The translations under genes were made by a program, and so were the position numbers. Under the pieces are notes generated by a model. It did not search any database and was not told where the DNA came from. It saw only the letters and a list, made by a program, of their open reading frames with translations. DNA of 64,000 bases, taken from contig JAQVWG010000002.1 in NCBI GenBank assembly GCA_028698585.1, forward strand, positions 1-64,000, given 5' to 3'. Source of the stretch: Clostridia bacterium (GTDB taxonomy: Bacteria; Bacillota; Clostridia; Christensenellales; CAG-314). Position 1 is the stretch's first letter, and the number at the start of each line of letters is the position of its first letter. Positions 10,259-19,566 of the stretch are shown here, in pieces.

Positions 10259-11374
10259 ATGCCGTCAACAGTTTATTACACCTCTATGCGCACACGACCG
10301 GGTAATAATTTACCTACTAAGCTTAATAAACTAGTGGATAGGGCAGGATTAGACGATATTGATTTTGGCGGCAGATTTGTCGCAATCAAAATACATTTTG
10401 GCGAGCCGGGCAATCTATCTTTCCTGCGACCCAATTTTGCCAAAGTTATAGTCGATTATGTCAAAAGGCGTGGTGGCAGGCCATTCCTTACTGACTGCAA
10501 CACATTATACGTAGGCAGGCGTGGTGATGCAATCTCTCACATAAGCGCAGCGTATGAGAACGGCTACACCCCCTTTTCTACTAACTGTCATGTTATTATA
10601 GCTGATGGACTACGCGGGACTGATGAACGTAATATACCCGTTAAGAACGGTGAATATGTACAATCTGCCAGGATAGGTTCGGCCATTGCAGAAGCCGACA
10701 TCATAATATCTATGACCCATTTCAAGGGACACGAAATGACAGGATTCGGTGGCGCCATTAAGAATCTAGGTATGGGCTGTGGTTCTCGTGCAGGTAAGAT
10801 GGAACAACACTGTGACGGTAAACCTCAAGTCAACACTACTAGGTGTAAGTCCTGCCACCGCTGTATCACTCAATGCGCACATAACGCCATTGATTATGTT
10901 GACGATAAGGCGCACATTAACATTGATAAGTGCGTAGGGTGTGGCAGATGTATAGGCAGTTGTGGTTTTAATGCCATAGTCAATCGTAACTATAATTCAG
11001 CTAAACTACTTAACTATAAGATGGCTGAGTACGCTCAGGCAGTGGTTCAAGATAAACCGTGTTTTCATATCAATTTCGTTATGGACGTGTCGCCTGAGTG
11101 TGATTGCAGGGCAGAGAATGATGCACCTATTATTCCGGATATAGGCATATTCGCTTCATTCGACCCTGTAGCGCTAGATAGAGCATGTGTAGACGCATGC
11201 AATACTGCTACACCTCTGCCCAACACCCAACTAACAGAGAGCGTTGCTAAACATGGTGACTGCCATGAACACTTTGCCAATGCCAATCCTAATAGCGACT
11301 GGCAGACGTGCCTTGCGCATTGCGAGAAAATAGGTGTCGGGACTAATCAATACACACTAATAGAAGTAGAGTAA
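10259..11374 (+). CDS. DUF362 protein with two 4Fe-4S clusters
   Basis: A soluble iron-sulfur protein of 371 residues. The N-terminal 190 residues are a DUF362 domain (IKIHFGEPGNLSFLRP, MTHFKGHEMTGFGGAIKNLGMG). Two ferredoxin motifs of CxxCxxCxxxC form follow at about residues 196 (CKSCHRCITQC) and 225 (CVGCGRCIGSC). The family is widespread in anaerobes and is often called a Fe-S centre protein; its reaction is unknown. A longer frame begins with GTG at 10226, but AAAGGAG sits nine bases before the ATG at 10259, which gives the family-like start MPSTVYYTS. No signal peptide is seen. It lies 65 bases upstream of a GltS-like transporter and may be co-transcribed with it. Confidence 0.9.
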   Translation: MPSTVYYTSMRTRPGNNLPTKLNKLVDRAGLDDIDFGGRFVAIKIHFGEPGNLSFLRPNFAKVIVDYVKRRGGRPFLTDCNTLYVGRRGDAISHISAAYENGYTPFSTNCHVIIADGLRGTDERNIPVKNGEYVQSARIGSAIAEADIIISMTHFKGHEMTGFGGAIKNLGMGCGSRAGKMEQHCDGKPQVNTTRCKSCHRCITQCAHNAIDYVDDKAHINIDKCVGCGRCIGSCGFNAIVNRNYNSAKLLNYKMAEYAQAVVQDKPCFHINFVMDVSPECDCRAENDAPIIPDIGIFASFDPVALDRACVDACNTATPLPNTQLTESVAKHGDCHEHFANANPNSDWQTCLAHCEKIGVGTNQYTLIEVE

Positions 11375-11439
11375 TCAACATTACTAATATTAGCATTATA
11401 TTGGTGTTGATATATAAATTAATTGACGAGGTAACAATT

Positions 11440-12918
11440 ATGATGAGTTTTTGGGATTACAGCACGTGGTCGTTCGTCGTTACGATATCTATACTGTTAT
11501 TCGGTATTCTTATTGTTGGTGTACTGTATAATGTAATCAAACCACTTAAGAAAATGTTATTGCCGGAGTCTGTTCTGGCCGGATTCCTACTGCTCGGTGC
11601 GTCATTGATATATAATCTTATTGTTCCTACGCACGCAGAGAATCCTATGTTGGACACCTCTGTACTGGAGATGCTGACATACCACGGACTGGGCATAGGA
11701 TTCGTGGCAATAGCCCTTAAGCGCCCTGACAAGCCTAAGGATAAGAACAATAATAAGGATGTCATTAATTCTGGTCTCATTACTGTATCTGGATATTTAA
11801 TTCAAGGCATAATTGGTCTTGCAATTACGTTGGGTCTATCCTATGTTATAACTAACGTATTTCCAGCGTCCGGTGTTATACTGCCTATGGGCTATGGTCA
11901 AGGTCCTGGACAGGCCTACAACTGGGGCAAAATCTATATGGAGCAGTGGGGATTCGAGAACGGCGTATCATTCGGCTTAACTGTTGCATCCTGTGGATTT
12001 ATTGCATCAGCAGTAGGTGGCGCCATTTATTTAACTCGTATGAAGAAGAAACATGGACTGACTTTGGACACCACCGCTGTGCAACCAGATGAGGGCTCCA
12101 TTAGATATAAGGCTAACACCAGCGTAGATAATTTGACCATTCAACTGTCGCTGGTACTGGTTACCTATGCTATAACATATTTAACCATGTTCGGTTTACT
12201 TAAGCTGTTCAACGTGTTGGAACCGTCTGGAGACGGATTCCTGCATAATACTGTTAATCCACTTATCTGGGGATTCAATTTCCTGCTGGGTACCGTATAT
12301 GGCACTCTTATGCGCAAGGTAATAGTGGTAATCGAGAGGAAAAGGAACGTCGAGATATTGGACAACGTAATGCTATCTCGTATATCGGGTTTTGCATTCG
12401 ATATAATGATTGTCGCTAGCATTTGCGCAATTAATCTGTCATCATTCTTAATACCCAGTTTCATACTGCCCTTATCGCTTATATGTCTCGCTGGCAGTGT
12501 GGTTACTTATCTATACGCACAGTTCGCATGTCGCCGTTTATTCATCGGATATGCGGACGAAGCATTCTTGGCTATGTACGGAATGTTGACGGGGACTGCG
12601 AGCACTGGAATGATACTGTTGCGTCAAATAGATAATGAGTATAGAACACCGGCAGCGCCCAACGTAGTATATCAATCGCTATACGCTATCCTGTTCGGTT
12701 TTCCTGTGCTGTTACTTATGACCTATGCACCACAGCCCTTAGGCTCTACTGCCAACGGATGGGCTTGGCTGAGTTTAGGCATTATGACTGTACTGTTCGT
12801 GGTGTACTCGCTCATACTGTTTCGTGGTAAATACAAGACTATGTGGCGTAAAGTGCCAGCTAATCAATCTCAAGTTAATCAACAGCCAACAGACGACAAC
12901 ATAGGCAGAACAGAATAA
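11440..12918 (+). CDS. GltS-like sodium:glutamate symporter
   Basis: An inner-membrane carrier of 492 residues with about ten to twelve hydrophobic helices. The fold and spacing fit the GltS (ESS) family: an early LLPESVLAGFLLL segment and, near residue 150, a glycine-rich PMGYGQGPGQAYNWG loop where the classical GltS proteins have a GHGTAAAW-type loop. The changed loop suggests a substrate that may differ from glutamate. The reading frame is open from 11401, but GAGG lies eight bases before the ATG at 11440. The C-terminus is a polar tail. The next gene (TcdA-like) begins 20 bases later, so the two are probably co-transcribed. Transport by sodium is inferred from the family only. Confidence 0.85.
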   Translation: MMSFWDYSTWSFVVTISILLFGILIVGVLYNVIKPLKKMLLPESVLAGFLLLGASLIYNLIVPTHAENPMLDTSVLEMLTYHGLGIGFVAIALKRPDKPKDKNNNKDVINSGLITVSGYLIQGIIGLAITLGLSYVITNVFPASGVILPMGYGQGPGQAYNWGKIYMEQWGFENGVSFGLTVASCGFIASAVGGAIYLTRMKKKHGLTLDTTAVQPDEGSIRYKANTSVDNLTIQLSLVLVTYAITYLTMFGLLKLFNVLEPSGDGFLHNTVNPLIWGFNFLLGTVYGTLMRKVIVVIERKRNVEILDNVMLSRISGFAFDIMIVASICAINLSSFLIPSFILPLSLICLAGSVVTYLYAQFACRRLFIGYADEAFLAMYGMLTGTASTGMILLRQIDNEYRTPAAPNVVYQSLYAILFGFPVLLLMTYAPQPLGSTANGWAWLSLGIMTVLFVVYSLILFRGKYKTMWRKVPANQSQVNQQPTDDNIGRTE

Positions 12919-12938
12919 CGTCAATACTAGGCGCGACA

Positions 12939-13619
12939 ATGACAGACATAGACAGAACCAAATTGTTACTTCAAGATAAACACGATATACTATCTGCTTC
13001 AACCGTTGCAATTTACGGTATAGGCGGGGTGGGTGGCTATTGTGTTGAGGCACTAGCGCGTGCTGGTGTTGGTAAATTGATACTCGTAGACGGCGACACT
13101 ATTGCCCCCAGCAACCTCAACAGGCAGATTATTGCACTCAATTCTACCATAGGCATGTCTAAGGTGCAGGTGGCAAGAGATAGAGTTGCTGACATCAACC
13201 CCAACTGCATTGTTACTGTGCATAATGTATTCTATGATGAATCTACAATGCAACAGATAGATATGACTAGCGTTAATTACTGTGCAGACTGTATTGACAG
13301 TGTAGACAGTAAAATACTGCTTATCACAACTTGTCAACAGATGGACATACCGATACTTTCCTGTATGGGTACTGCCAATAGACTGCATGCCGACTTCGAA
13401 ATTAAGGATATTTTCGCAACAACTAATTGCCCTCTAGCGAGTAAAATGCGCAGAATGTTAAGAAAAGCGGGGGTAGTCAGTCAACCAGCACTAGTCAGTA
13501 AGTGCTTGCCGGATAATAACTGTATCAATCCATTATCCTCAATAAGTTATGTGCCTGCAGTAGCAGGGTTATTAATGGCTCAACACATTATTCTGTACCT
13601 TATAGGTGAACAATGTTAG
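12939..13619 (+). CDS. tcdA: TcdA-like tRNA threonylcarbamoyladenosine dehydratase
   Basis: An E1-like adenylating enzyme of 226 residues of the HesA/MoeB/ThiF superfamily. The nucleotide-binding GIGGVGG is at residues 27-33, followed by the ALARAGVGKLILVDGD and NLNRQ blocks that bind ATP. The arrangement and short length match TcdA (YgdL/CsdL), which cyclises t6A37 of ANN-decoding tRNAs to ct6A. CxxC-type zinc pairs of ThiF/MoeB are not evident, which favours TcdA. The ribosome binding site is weak. It follows the GltS-like gene by 20 bases. Assignment to the subfamily is likely, not certain. Confidence 0.87.
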   Translation: MTDIDRTKLLLQDKHDILSASTVAIYGIGGVGGYCVEALARAGVGKLILVDGDTIAPSNLNRQIIALNSTIGMSKVQVARDRVADINPNCIVTVHNVFYDESTMQQIDMTSVNYCADCIDSVDSKILLITTCQQMDIPILSCMGTANRLHADFEIKDIFATTNCPLASKMRRMLRKAGVVSQPALVSKCLPDNNCINPLSSISYVPAVAGLLMAQHIILYLIGEQC

Positions 13620-14429
13620 CATTATTCGTTTGTTGTTGGATTGTTCATAATAACGATAAACACTTATATTATGTCTAGATAGGTGTTGTACAAATAGTAT
13701 TAAGTCTAACGTATAGACGACAAGAATTGTGTAAAGAATGACAAGCAATAACATATAGAATATAACCGACATTTTACAATTAGACATAATTGCAGTAGGA
13801 CAGATTATTGCAACAGAATAGTAAGTCTAAGATTATAACAATAATTACCTAATAATAGGTTGACTAATTATCTCATATAGAACAGTTGGTGCGTGGTGTA
13901 TAAGGATTAACCCCTTATGCACCATACGTTACTTGATAACAACTGTCTAGTATTACCAATCGTATTGATTGTTGTACTATGATAAGACTACTTTATCTAG
14001 TTCGACTATACCCTTTACACACCTCTTGTGCTTGACGCTGAGAGGTGTTTACTTAATAGTCTTTGCCCCATCTATATGCTCTTACGTAACGCTAAGCATA
14101 TTATTCCTTATAGAATTATCTTACACATACAAGGATAATATAATCTATTACACTATAACGAACAGCTTAACACAATTTCGCCTGCCTTATATTTAACGCT
14201 GTAAGGTGCTATGCGTAGTTACATTGTATCTATCTACAGGGGCATAATGTAGTGTCTGTTATTCTGTCAAAAATTAGGTTCATCGTACACCAATAAGTAT
14301 CACTAATCTATCACATGCTATATGTACTTATATATAGTCTCATCCTATGTGTTTACCCCAAGATGCAATTACACATAATTTGATTGCATGCCCAGTTATT
14401 AATGGTTTGTTTACATTTTTTTTGATTTA
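13620..14429. other. Long spacer with hairpins, no gene recognised
   Basis: About 800 bases without a supported gene. It holds a large imperfect hairpin (13882-13946, listed separately) and a smaller inverted repeat (acacctct 14019-14026 / agaggtgt 14041-14048) that could be a weak terminator. A 75-codon open frame at 13969-14196 has no ribosome binding site and runs through the smaller hairpin. Confidence 0.55.
13882..13946. other. Large stem-loop, possible structured RNA
   Basis: An inner 12-bp stem (tggtgtataagg 13894-13905 with ccttatgcacca 13913-13924, one G-U pair, 7-base loop) is enclosed by an outer 7-bp stem (acagttg 13882-13888 / caactgt 13940-13946). No T-run follows on either strand, so it is not a classical terminator. 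Confidence 0.5.
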
Positions 14430-14470
14430 AGTTTAGTAAAATCAATCTATTTGTTTGACTTTACTAATCT
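14430..14470. promoter_or_regulatory. Inverted-repeat operator at the XRE-pot promoter
   Basis: agtttagtaaaatc (14430-14443) and gactttactaatct (14457-14470) are inverted copies that agree at 12 of 14 positions; the right arm covers the -35 box. This is a good candidate for the site of the XRE-cupin regulator encoded directly downstream. Confidence 0.65.
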
Positions 14471-14482
14471 TTATGGTATAAT
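14455..14482 (+). promoter_or_regulatory. Promoter of the XRE-potABCD operon
   Basis: TTGACT (14455-14460) and TATAAT (14477-14482) with a 16-base spacer, about 37 bases before the regulator start codon. Confidence 0.8.
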
Positions 14483-14518
14483 TATATCCATTGTGTAATA
14501 TATGGTAGGTGGTCAATA

Positions 14519-15052
14519 ATGGATATAGGGTCCAAAATTAAACAAATCAGGCTTCAACGGAGTTTGACACAAGAGGAGTTAGCATCTCGCTGTGAGTTGA
14601 CCAAGGGTTATATATCTCAACTAGAAAACGACCTATGTTCCCCCTCTATAGCGACCTTAATGGATATACTCAATGTATTGGGTGTGGACTTGCAGTACTT
14701 TTTTTCGGATAAGCAAGATGAACAGATTGTGTTTACCGACAAGGACTTTTTCGTGTCCACCGAAGAAGAGAGTAGCCAAATGTGGCTTGTGCCCAACAGT
14801 CAGAAGAATCAAATGGAGCCTATTATACTACTACTTCAGTCGGGTGCGAGCAGTCAAGAGCGCGAACCATTCGAGGGTGAGGAGTTCGGCTATATACTAG
14901 AGGGCAGAATTACTATCAGTATAGGTGAAAAGCAGTATAAGGCTAAGAAGGGTGACAGTTTCTATATTAATGGCAAATATCCACACTATTTGACTAACAA
15001 GAGTAGTAGCAGTGCCAAGGTTCTGTGGGTTGTAACGCCCAGTAATTTTTAA
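14519..15052 (+). CDS. XRE-family regulator with C-terminal cupin
   Basis: A DNA-binding regulator of 177 residues. Residues 1-65 form a Cro/CI-type helix-turn-helix (SLTQEELASRCELTKGYISQLE), and residues about 100-175 form a cupin (EPFEGEEFGYILEGRITI, KAKKGDSFYINGKYPH) that should sense a small ligand. This architecture is that of PuuR-like regulators. The gene is the first of an operon: potA starts 18 bases after its stop. Polyamine transport control is therefore likely, with autoregulation through the inverted repeat over its own promoter. Whether it represses or activates, and whether the ligand is a polyamine, are inferences from family and position. Confidence 0.9.
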   Translation: MDIGSKIKQIRLQRSLTQEELASRCELTKGYISQLENDLCSPSIATLMDILNVLGVDLQYFFSDKQDEQIVFTDKDFFVSTEEESSQMWLVPNSQKNQMEPIILLLQSGASSQEREPFEGEEFGYILEGRITISIGEKQYKAKKGDSFYINGKYPHYLTNKSSSSAKVLWVVTPSNF

Positions 15053-15070
15053 CAGTTGGAGAATACATTA

Positions 15071-16543
15071 ATGGCAAAAGAAAAGATTATCGAATTACTT
15101 AACATTAGCAAAATATACGATGGGAACCCCGTTGTCAAAAATATAAGCCTATCTATCAAGAGAGGAGAGTTTGTTACACTACTCGGACCGTCTGGCTGTG
15201 GTAAGACTACCACACTGCGTATGATTGCAGGATTCGAACGGCCTGACTCTGGCCAGATATTCTTCAATGGCAAAAACATCTCCAATGTGCCACCGCATAA
15301 AAGGAACATCAATACAGTTTTTCAAAAATACGCCCTTTTCCCACACTTGAACGTGTTTAATAACATAGCATTTGGGCTCAAAATCAAGAAAGTACCTGAC
15401 GGCGAACCATATGAAAAGGACGGCGTCAAGTACCAGAATGTGCGCAGTTTGACTAAGGATGAGATTACGACCAAAGTCAATAAGGCGCTAGAAATGGTAG
15501 ACTTGGCAGACTTTGGCTACCGACACGTTGATAGCCTGTCCGGCGGACAACAGCAGAGAGTGGCTATCGCTAGAGCTCTGGTCAACGAGCCAGAAGTGTT
15601 GCTACTGGACGAGCCATTGGGCGCACTTGACCTCAAAATGCGCAAGGATATGCAACTGGAATTAATGAGCATGCATAAGAAACTGGGCATAACGTTCATT
15701 TACGTTACTCATGATCAAGAGGAAGCATTGACCATGTCGGACACAATAGTAGTAATGGATAGAGGTGTCATTCAACAGATTGGCTCTCCTGTCAAGATAT
15801 ATGATGAACCTGCTAATATATTCGTTGCCGACTTCATAGGAGAGAGCAATATATATACAGGCATTATGAATAAGGATTATGTCGTATCATTTCTAGGCAA
15901 ACAGTTCACATGCGTAGACAAGGGATTCAAGTATGACGAGCCTATAGACGTAATCATAAGGCCAGAGGATATTAAGGTCGTGTCGGCAGATGATAAGAAG
16001 TGTTTAATGTGCGTTGAGGTGTTATCCTCCGTATTCAAGGGTAATTATTATCAAACTACGTGTCTAACATGTGACGAAGATACCTATGGGGATAGGAACG
16101 AGATATTGGTGCATGATAATGTAGAGTGTACGGTAGGGGAAATAATAGGACTGTACATTAAACCATTCGATTTGCACATAATGCGTAAATCTCGTGTAGT
16201 CAATAAACTCATTACACATATGGAGGATAACTTCGTTGTAGACATCTGTGGTGGCAAGTTCGAGTGCATGGCAGACCTCCCTGCCGATACTCCGGTCGAA
16301 GTCGAAGTAGAGTTCGACGACGTGTTGATTATAGATGACGAGAATGACGGTACTATCTGTGCAGAAGTTGTAGAGAGCATATATAAGGGCAGTTACTACT
16401 TGTGCATTTTGCGTACTGACGACTACTATGAGTTCTTCGTGGACACGTTGGACGAATGGAATAAGGGCGACCGTGTAGGTATCAATATTAATGCAGACAA
16501 AATCAAGATTACTCCTATAGAGGTGAACGATGAACAAGAGTAG
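15071..16543 (+). CDS. potA: Spermidine/putrescine ABC transporter ATPase, extended
   Basis: The ATP-binding subunit that powers polyamine import, 490 residues. Walker A GPSGCGKTT is at residues 39-47, the signature LSGGQQQR and Walker B LLLDEP follow, then the TOBE-type domain (VDVIIRPEDIKV). Most PotA proteins are about 350-380 residues; here roughly 110 residues follow the first TOBE domain and look like a second TOBE/MOP-like module (VEVEVEFDDVLIIDDEN, then a VESIYKGSYYLCIL segment echoing the earlier SSVFKGNYYQTTCL). Start ATG 15071 is chosen because GGAG lies nine bases upstream; an in-frame TTG at 15056 overlaps that site. It overlaps potB by 14 bases. Confidence 0.93.
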   Translation: MAKEKIIELLNISKIYDGNPVVKNISLSIKRGEFVTLLGPSGCGKTTTLRMIAGFERPDSGQIFFNGKNISNVPPHKRNINTVFQKYALFPHLNVFNNIAFGLKIKKVPDGEPYEKDGVKYQNVRSLTKDEITTKVNKALEMVDLADFGYRHVDSLSGGQQQRVAIARALVNEPEVLLLDEPLGALDLKMRKDMQLELMSMHKKLGITFIYVTHDQEEALTMSDTIVVMDRGVIQQIGSPVKIYDEPANIFVADFIGESNIYTGIMNKDYVVSFLGKQFTCVDKGFKYDEPIDVIIRPEDIKVVSADDKKCLMCVEVLSSVFKGNYYQTTCLTCDEDTYGDRNEILVHDNVECTVGEIIGLYIKPFDLHIMRKSRVVNKLITHMEDNFVVDICGGKFECMADLPADTPVEVEVEFDDVLIIDDENDGTICAEVVESIYKGSYYLCILRTDDYYEFFVDTLDEWNKGDRVGININADKIKITPIEVNDEQE

Positions 16544-17345
16544 TAGTAATCAACAAAGCAGAAGAGCGCTAATGATATCGAGAAAAGTATTCTCATATCC
16601 CTATCTCATATTCATGCTTATATTCGTGGTAGTTCCGCTAGTTATGATACTGTTTAATGCTTTTATTAAGGACGACAGTTTTACTCTAGCCAACTTCGTT
16701 ACCTTCTTTTCTCAAAGAGAGGGACTGGCAATACTGGGTAATTCTCTGGTTTTGGGCTTTGCTACCACCATTATCTGTCTGTTACTGGGCTATCCCGTGG
16801 CGTACATTCTGGCTAGGTATCATGTTAAGACTCGCACTTTGGCATTGCTATTCATAGTGCCTATGTGGATTAATTTTCTAATTAGGACGCTTGCAATCAA
16901 AGAGATTTTTATGACTCTAGATGTTAAGCTGGGCATGGGGACAGTGCTGTTCGGTATGATATATAACTACCTGCCTTTTATGATATTGCCACTGCACACA
17001 ACACTCACGAGTATAGATAAGAGTTATGGCGAGGCAGCCAACGACTTGGGTTGTGATGAGGTGAGCGTGTTTGCACGAGTAACGTTGCCCCTATCTGTAC
17101 CCGGCATTATTTCTGGGATAACTATGGTGTTCATTCCAACTATATCAACATTCGCCATATCGCAGTATCTATCCGAAAGAACGGTAATGCTGTTCGGCGA
17201 TAGTATCGATATGATGTTCAAATTAACGGAGACTTGGGGTGTGGGCAGTGTTATGAGTCTTGTTATGTTGGTGCTTGTAATAATCGCTAACGTATTACTC
17301 AATAGGTTTAATAAGGACACCACTAAAGGAGGTGGGCTTGTATGA
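16530..17345 (+). CDS. potB: Spermidine/putrescine ABC transporter permease PotB
   Basis: A membrane permease of 271 residues with about six helices. The first helix (YLIFMLIFVVVPLVMILFNAF) opens the protein, and the EAA loop that contacts the ATPase is seen as YGEAANDLGCDEVSVFARV near residue 170, followed by LPLSVPGIISG. The start lies inside the 3' end of potA (14-base overlap), and GAGGTG precedes it; the 3' end overlaps potC by four bases. This tight overlap indicates translational coupling of the transporter subunits. With PotC it should form the channel of the polyamine importer. Confidence 0.93.
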   Translation: MNKSSSNQQSRRALMISRKVFSYPYLIFMLIFVVVPLVMILFNAFIKDDSFTLANFVTFFSQREGLAILGNSLVLGFATTIICLLLGYPVAYILARYHVKTRTLALLFIVPMWINFLIRTLAIKEIFMTLDVKLGMGTVLFGMIYNYLPFMILPLHTTLTSIDKSYGEAANDLGCDEVSVFARVTLPLSVPGIISGITMVFIPTISTFAISQYLSERTVMLFGDSIDMMFKLTETWGVGSVMSLVMLVLVIIANVLLNRFNKDTTKGGGLV

Positions 17346-18142
17346 AGTCAGGAAGAGTGACTAAAGCATTATCCAACACTTATCTAGCGTTAATACTGGC
17401 ACTCCTATATATGCCGATTATCCTAGTGGTAATTTTTTCCTTCTCGGGTAACTCTGTGTTCAGTTTTTCTAAAGGATTGACACTTCAATCATATATAATG
17501 ATGTTCAGGAGTGTAAAACTGGTCAATGCACTCAAAAATACATTGATTATAGGTGGTATTACATCGGTAGTATCTACCATATTGGGCTCAATATCTGCAA
17601 TCGGCATATATTATCTTAAACCTCGCTGGCAGAAAATCACTCTGTCAATCAATCAGCTACCCATGATTAACAGTGAGATTGTAATGGCTGTGGCACTGAT
17701 GATATTCTTCATAACCCTTAGAATACCCCAAGGTTATCCACGCCTTTTGTTGGGACACATCAGTTTTTGTACGCCATATGTGGTGCTGTCTATATTGCCA
17801 CGACTATCTCGAATGGACCCCAATCTATATGAGGCAGCATTAGACCTCGGCGCAAGTCCATTTACAGCACTGTTCAAGATAATTATACCCTACATTATGC
17901 CCGCTGTGTTAAGTGGATTCGTAATGGCATTCACTATATCTATAGACGACTTCATCATAACGCAGCTCAACAAGGGAGAGACGGGAATAGAAACGCTTGC
18001 CACATGTATATGGGAAGATATGCGTGTCGGTGGACTGGAGCCTTATTGGTTCGCCGTCAGCAGTATTATATTCGTTCTAGTATTATTAGCAGTATTACTA
18101 GGCAACTACACCAAGAATACAAGAGAGGTAAATCAGGAATGA
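17342..18142 (+). CDS. potC: Spermidine/putrescine ABC transporter permease PotC
   Basis: The second permease, 266 residues, about six helices. The EAA loop reads YEAALDLGASPFTALFKI near residue 165, then IPYIMPAVLSGFVMAFTISIDDF, all standard for PotC. AAAGGAGGTGGG sits ahead of the ATG, a very strong ribosome binding site. It starts within the potB stop (ATGA overlap) and ends in an ATGA overlap with potD, so the four genes form one unit. The substrate is assigned from family and operon. Confidence 0.93.
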   Translation: MKSGRVTKALSNTYLALILALLYMPIILVVIFSFSGNSVFSFSKGLTLQSYIMMFRSVKLVNALKNTLIIGGITSVVSTILGSISAIGIYYLKPRWQKITLSINQLPMINSEIVMAVALMIFFITLRIPQGYPRLLLGHISFCTPYVVLSILPRLSRMDPNLYEAALDLGASPFTALFKIIIPYIMPAVLSGFVMAFTISIDDFIITQLNKGETGIETLATCIWEDMRVGGLEPYWFAVSSIIFVLVLLAVLLGNYTKNTREVNQE

Positions 18143-19566
18143 AAAGGATTATTTCATTTATCGTCGCAATACTACTTGTTTGCAGTAATATGGTACTGTT
18201 CGGTTACCGTTACACCGACAGTGCGTACGCAACGCAGACAGATCACCTTGTCATCTATAACTGGGCAGAATATATGTATACTGATGACGAGAATGATGAC
18301 TCGCCCGATTTTGAGAGAGATTTCAAAGAGTATTACATGGGTATAACAGGCAATGACATAGAGATAACATACTCTACCTACGATACTAACGAAACAATGT
18401 TGACCAGAGTTGAGAACAACGACGCCCACGTCGACATCATATGCCCCAGTGAGTATGCCATTCAACGGTTGATAGAGGGTGGCTATCTGTGTAAACTCAA
18501 TTACCATAACGACACAGCCAATCAGTACCTGTTTGAGTCTAATATCAATGCAGATATTATAACCAAGATCAATTCTAATGCAGTGTTCAGTAGCTTAGAA
18601 TTGGCTGATTATCTTGTTCCTTACACTTATGGAACACTAGGTATCCTGTATAATAAGGATGCACTGGATGAGATGGGAGTAGATGTTGAGCAATACGGGT
18701 GGGGGCTACTGTGGAACACCGACAGCCAAGGCAACACCATAGACAGACGGCTAGAAAAGACAATCTACATGAAAGACAGCATGAGAGATGCATATGTGGC
18801 AGGAGTTATGTATCTTAAATATCAACATAGGTTGCCTGCACCATACGACACTATGTCTGCCGAAGTACTAATCAATAACAGCGATCAAGAGTTGATTGCG
18901 TTGGTCAAAGAAGTGCTGATTGAACAAAAATCACACTTCTATGGGTACGAGGTAGATGAGGCCAAAATGGAGATTGCTCAACCTGATTCTAAAGTATTAA
19001 TCAATCTAGCATGGAGTGGAGACGCTATGTATGCTATCGAACTAGCAGCCGAAGAGGGAATTAATTTAGCATACTTTACGCCAGACATTGGAGCCAATAT
19101 ATGGTTCGACGGCTGGGTTATGCTCAAAAACGCTGTCAATGTCCAACCTGCCAAGATATTCATAGACTGGCTCAACAGTCCTCAAGTTGCCATGAAGAAC
19201 ATGATGTATATAGGATATACGAGCGCCGTAGATAAAGACATTTTGAGTGTGAATGAACCAGCTCTTAATATCTATTTTGATACGTACGAGATTAGTGAGG
19301 AGGATGAGGTGACTGCTACTGCCGATTTCTTTGGCAACAGCAACCGTTATCCCGACATACTGAATATTAACTATGGTATGATGAGTAATTTCTCAAAAGA
19401 GGGCAATAATGCACTTACCACTATGTGGATGGAGGTCAAGGCAAGTGGATTGTCTACGTGGGTAATTATTGTAATAATAGTAGGCGCAGTAGTTGTATTA
19501 TGCGCAGTAGTACTGATTGTCTACAAGCTTAAGAATGGTAAGAAAGCTGTCATTGTAGAAGAGTAA
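18139..19566 (+). CDS. potD: Polyamine-binding protein PotD with C-terminal membrane anchor
   Basis: The extracellular solute-binding protein of the importer, 475 residues against about 350 in typical PotD. Residues 1-31 are a signal sequence ending near DSAYA; there is a Cys in it but no proper lipobox. The binding domain begins with LVIYNWAEYM, the hallmark of the family. The last 38 residues are different from usual PotD: a hydrophobic helix (VIIVIIVGAVVVLCAVVLIVY) followed by a basic tail. The protein is thus probably anchored at its C-terminus rather than by lipid. A longer frame from 18004 is open, but the ATG at 18139 overlaps the potC stop as ATGA and gives the signal peptide. Confidence 0.92.
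   Translation: MKRIISFIVAILLVCSNMVLFGYRYTDSAYATQTDHLVIYNWAEYMYTDDENDDSPDFERDFKEYYMGITGNDIEITYSTYDTNETMLTRVENNDAHVDIICPSEYAIQRLIEGGYLCKLNYHNDTANQYLFESNINADIITKINSNAVFSSLELADYLVPYTYGTLGILYNKDALDEMGVDVEQYGWGLLWNTDSQGNTIDRRLEKTIYMKDSMRDAYVAGVMYLKYQHRLPAPYDTMSAEVLINNSDQELIALVKEVLIEQKSHFYGYEVDEAKMEIAQPDSKVLINLAWSGDAMYAIELAAEEGINLAYFTPDIGANIWFDGWVMLKNAVNVQPAKIFIDWLNSPQVAMKNMMYIGYTSAVDKDILSVNEPALNIYFDTYEISEEDEVTATADFFGNSNRYPDILNINYGMMSNFSKEGNNALTTMWMEVKASGLSTWVIIVIIVGAVVVLCAVVLIVYKLKNGKKAVIVEE

Noticed and set aside
13969-14196. 75-codon open frame upstream of the XRE gene
   Set aside because: No ribosome binding site, and it contains an inverted repeat that looks like a transcription signal.
16064-16537. 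157-codon minus-strand frame opposite potA
   Set aside because: Lies wholly inside potA, whose frame has clear ABC motifs; the minus frame has no site or known family.
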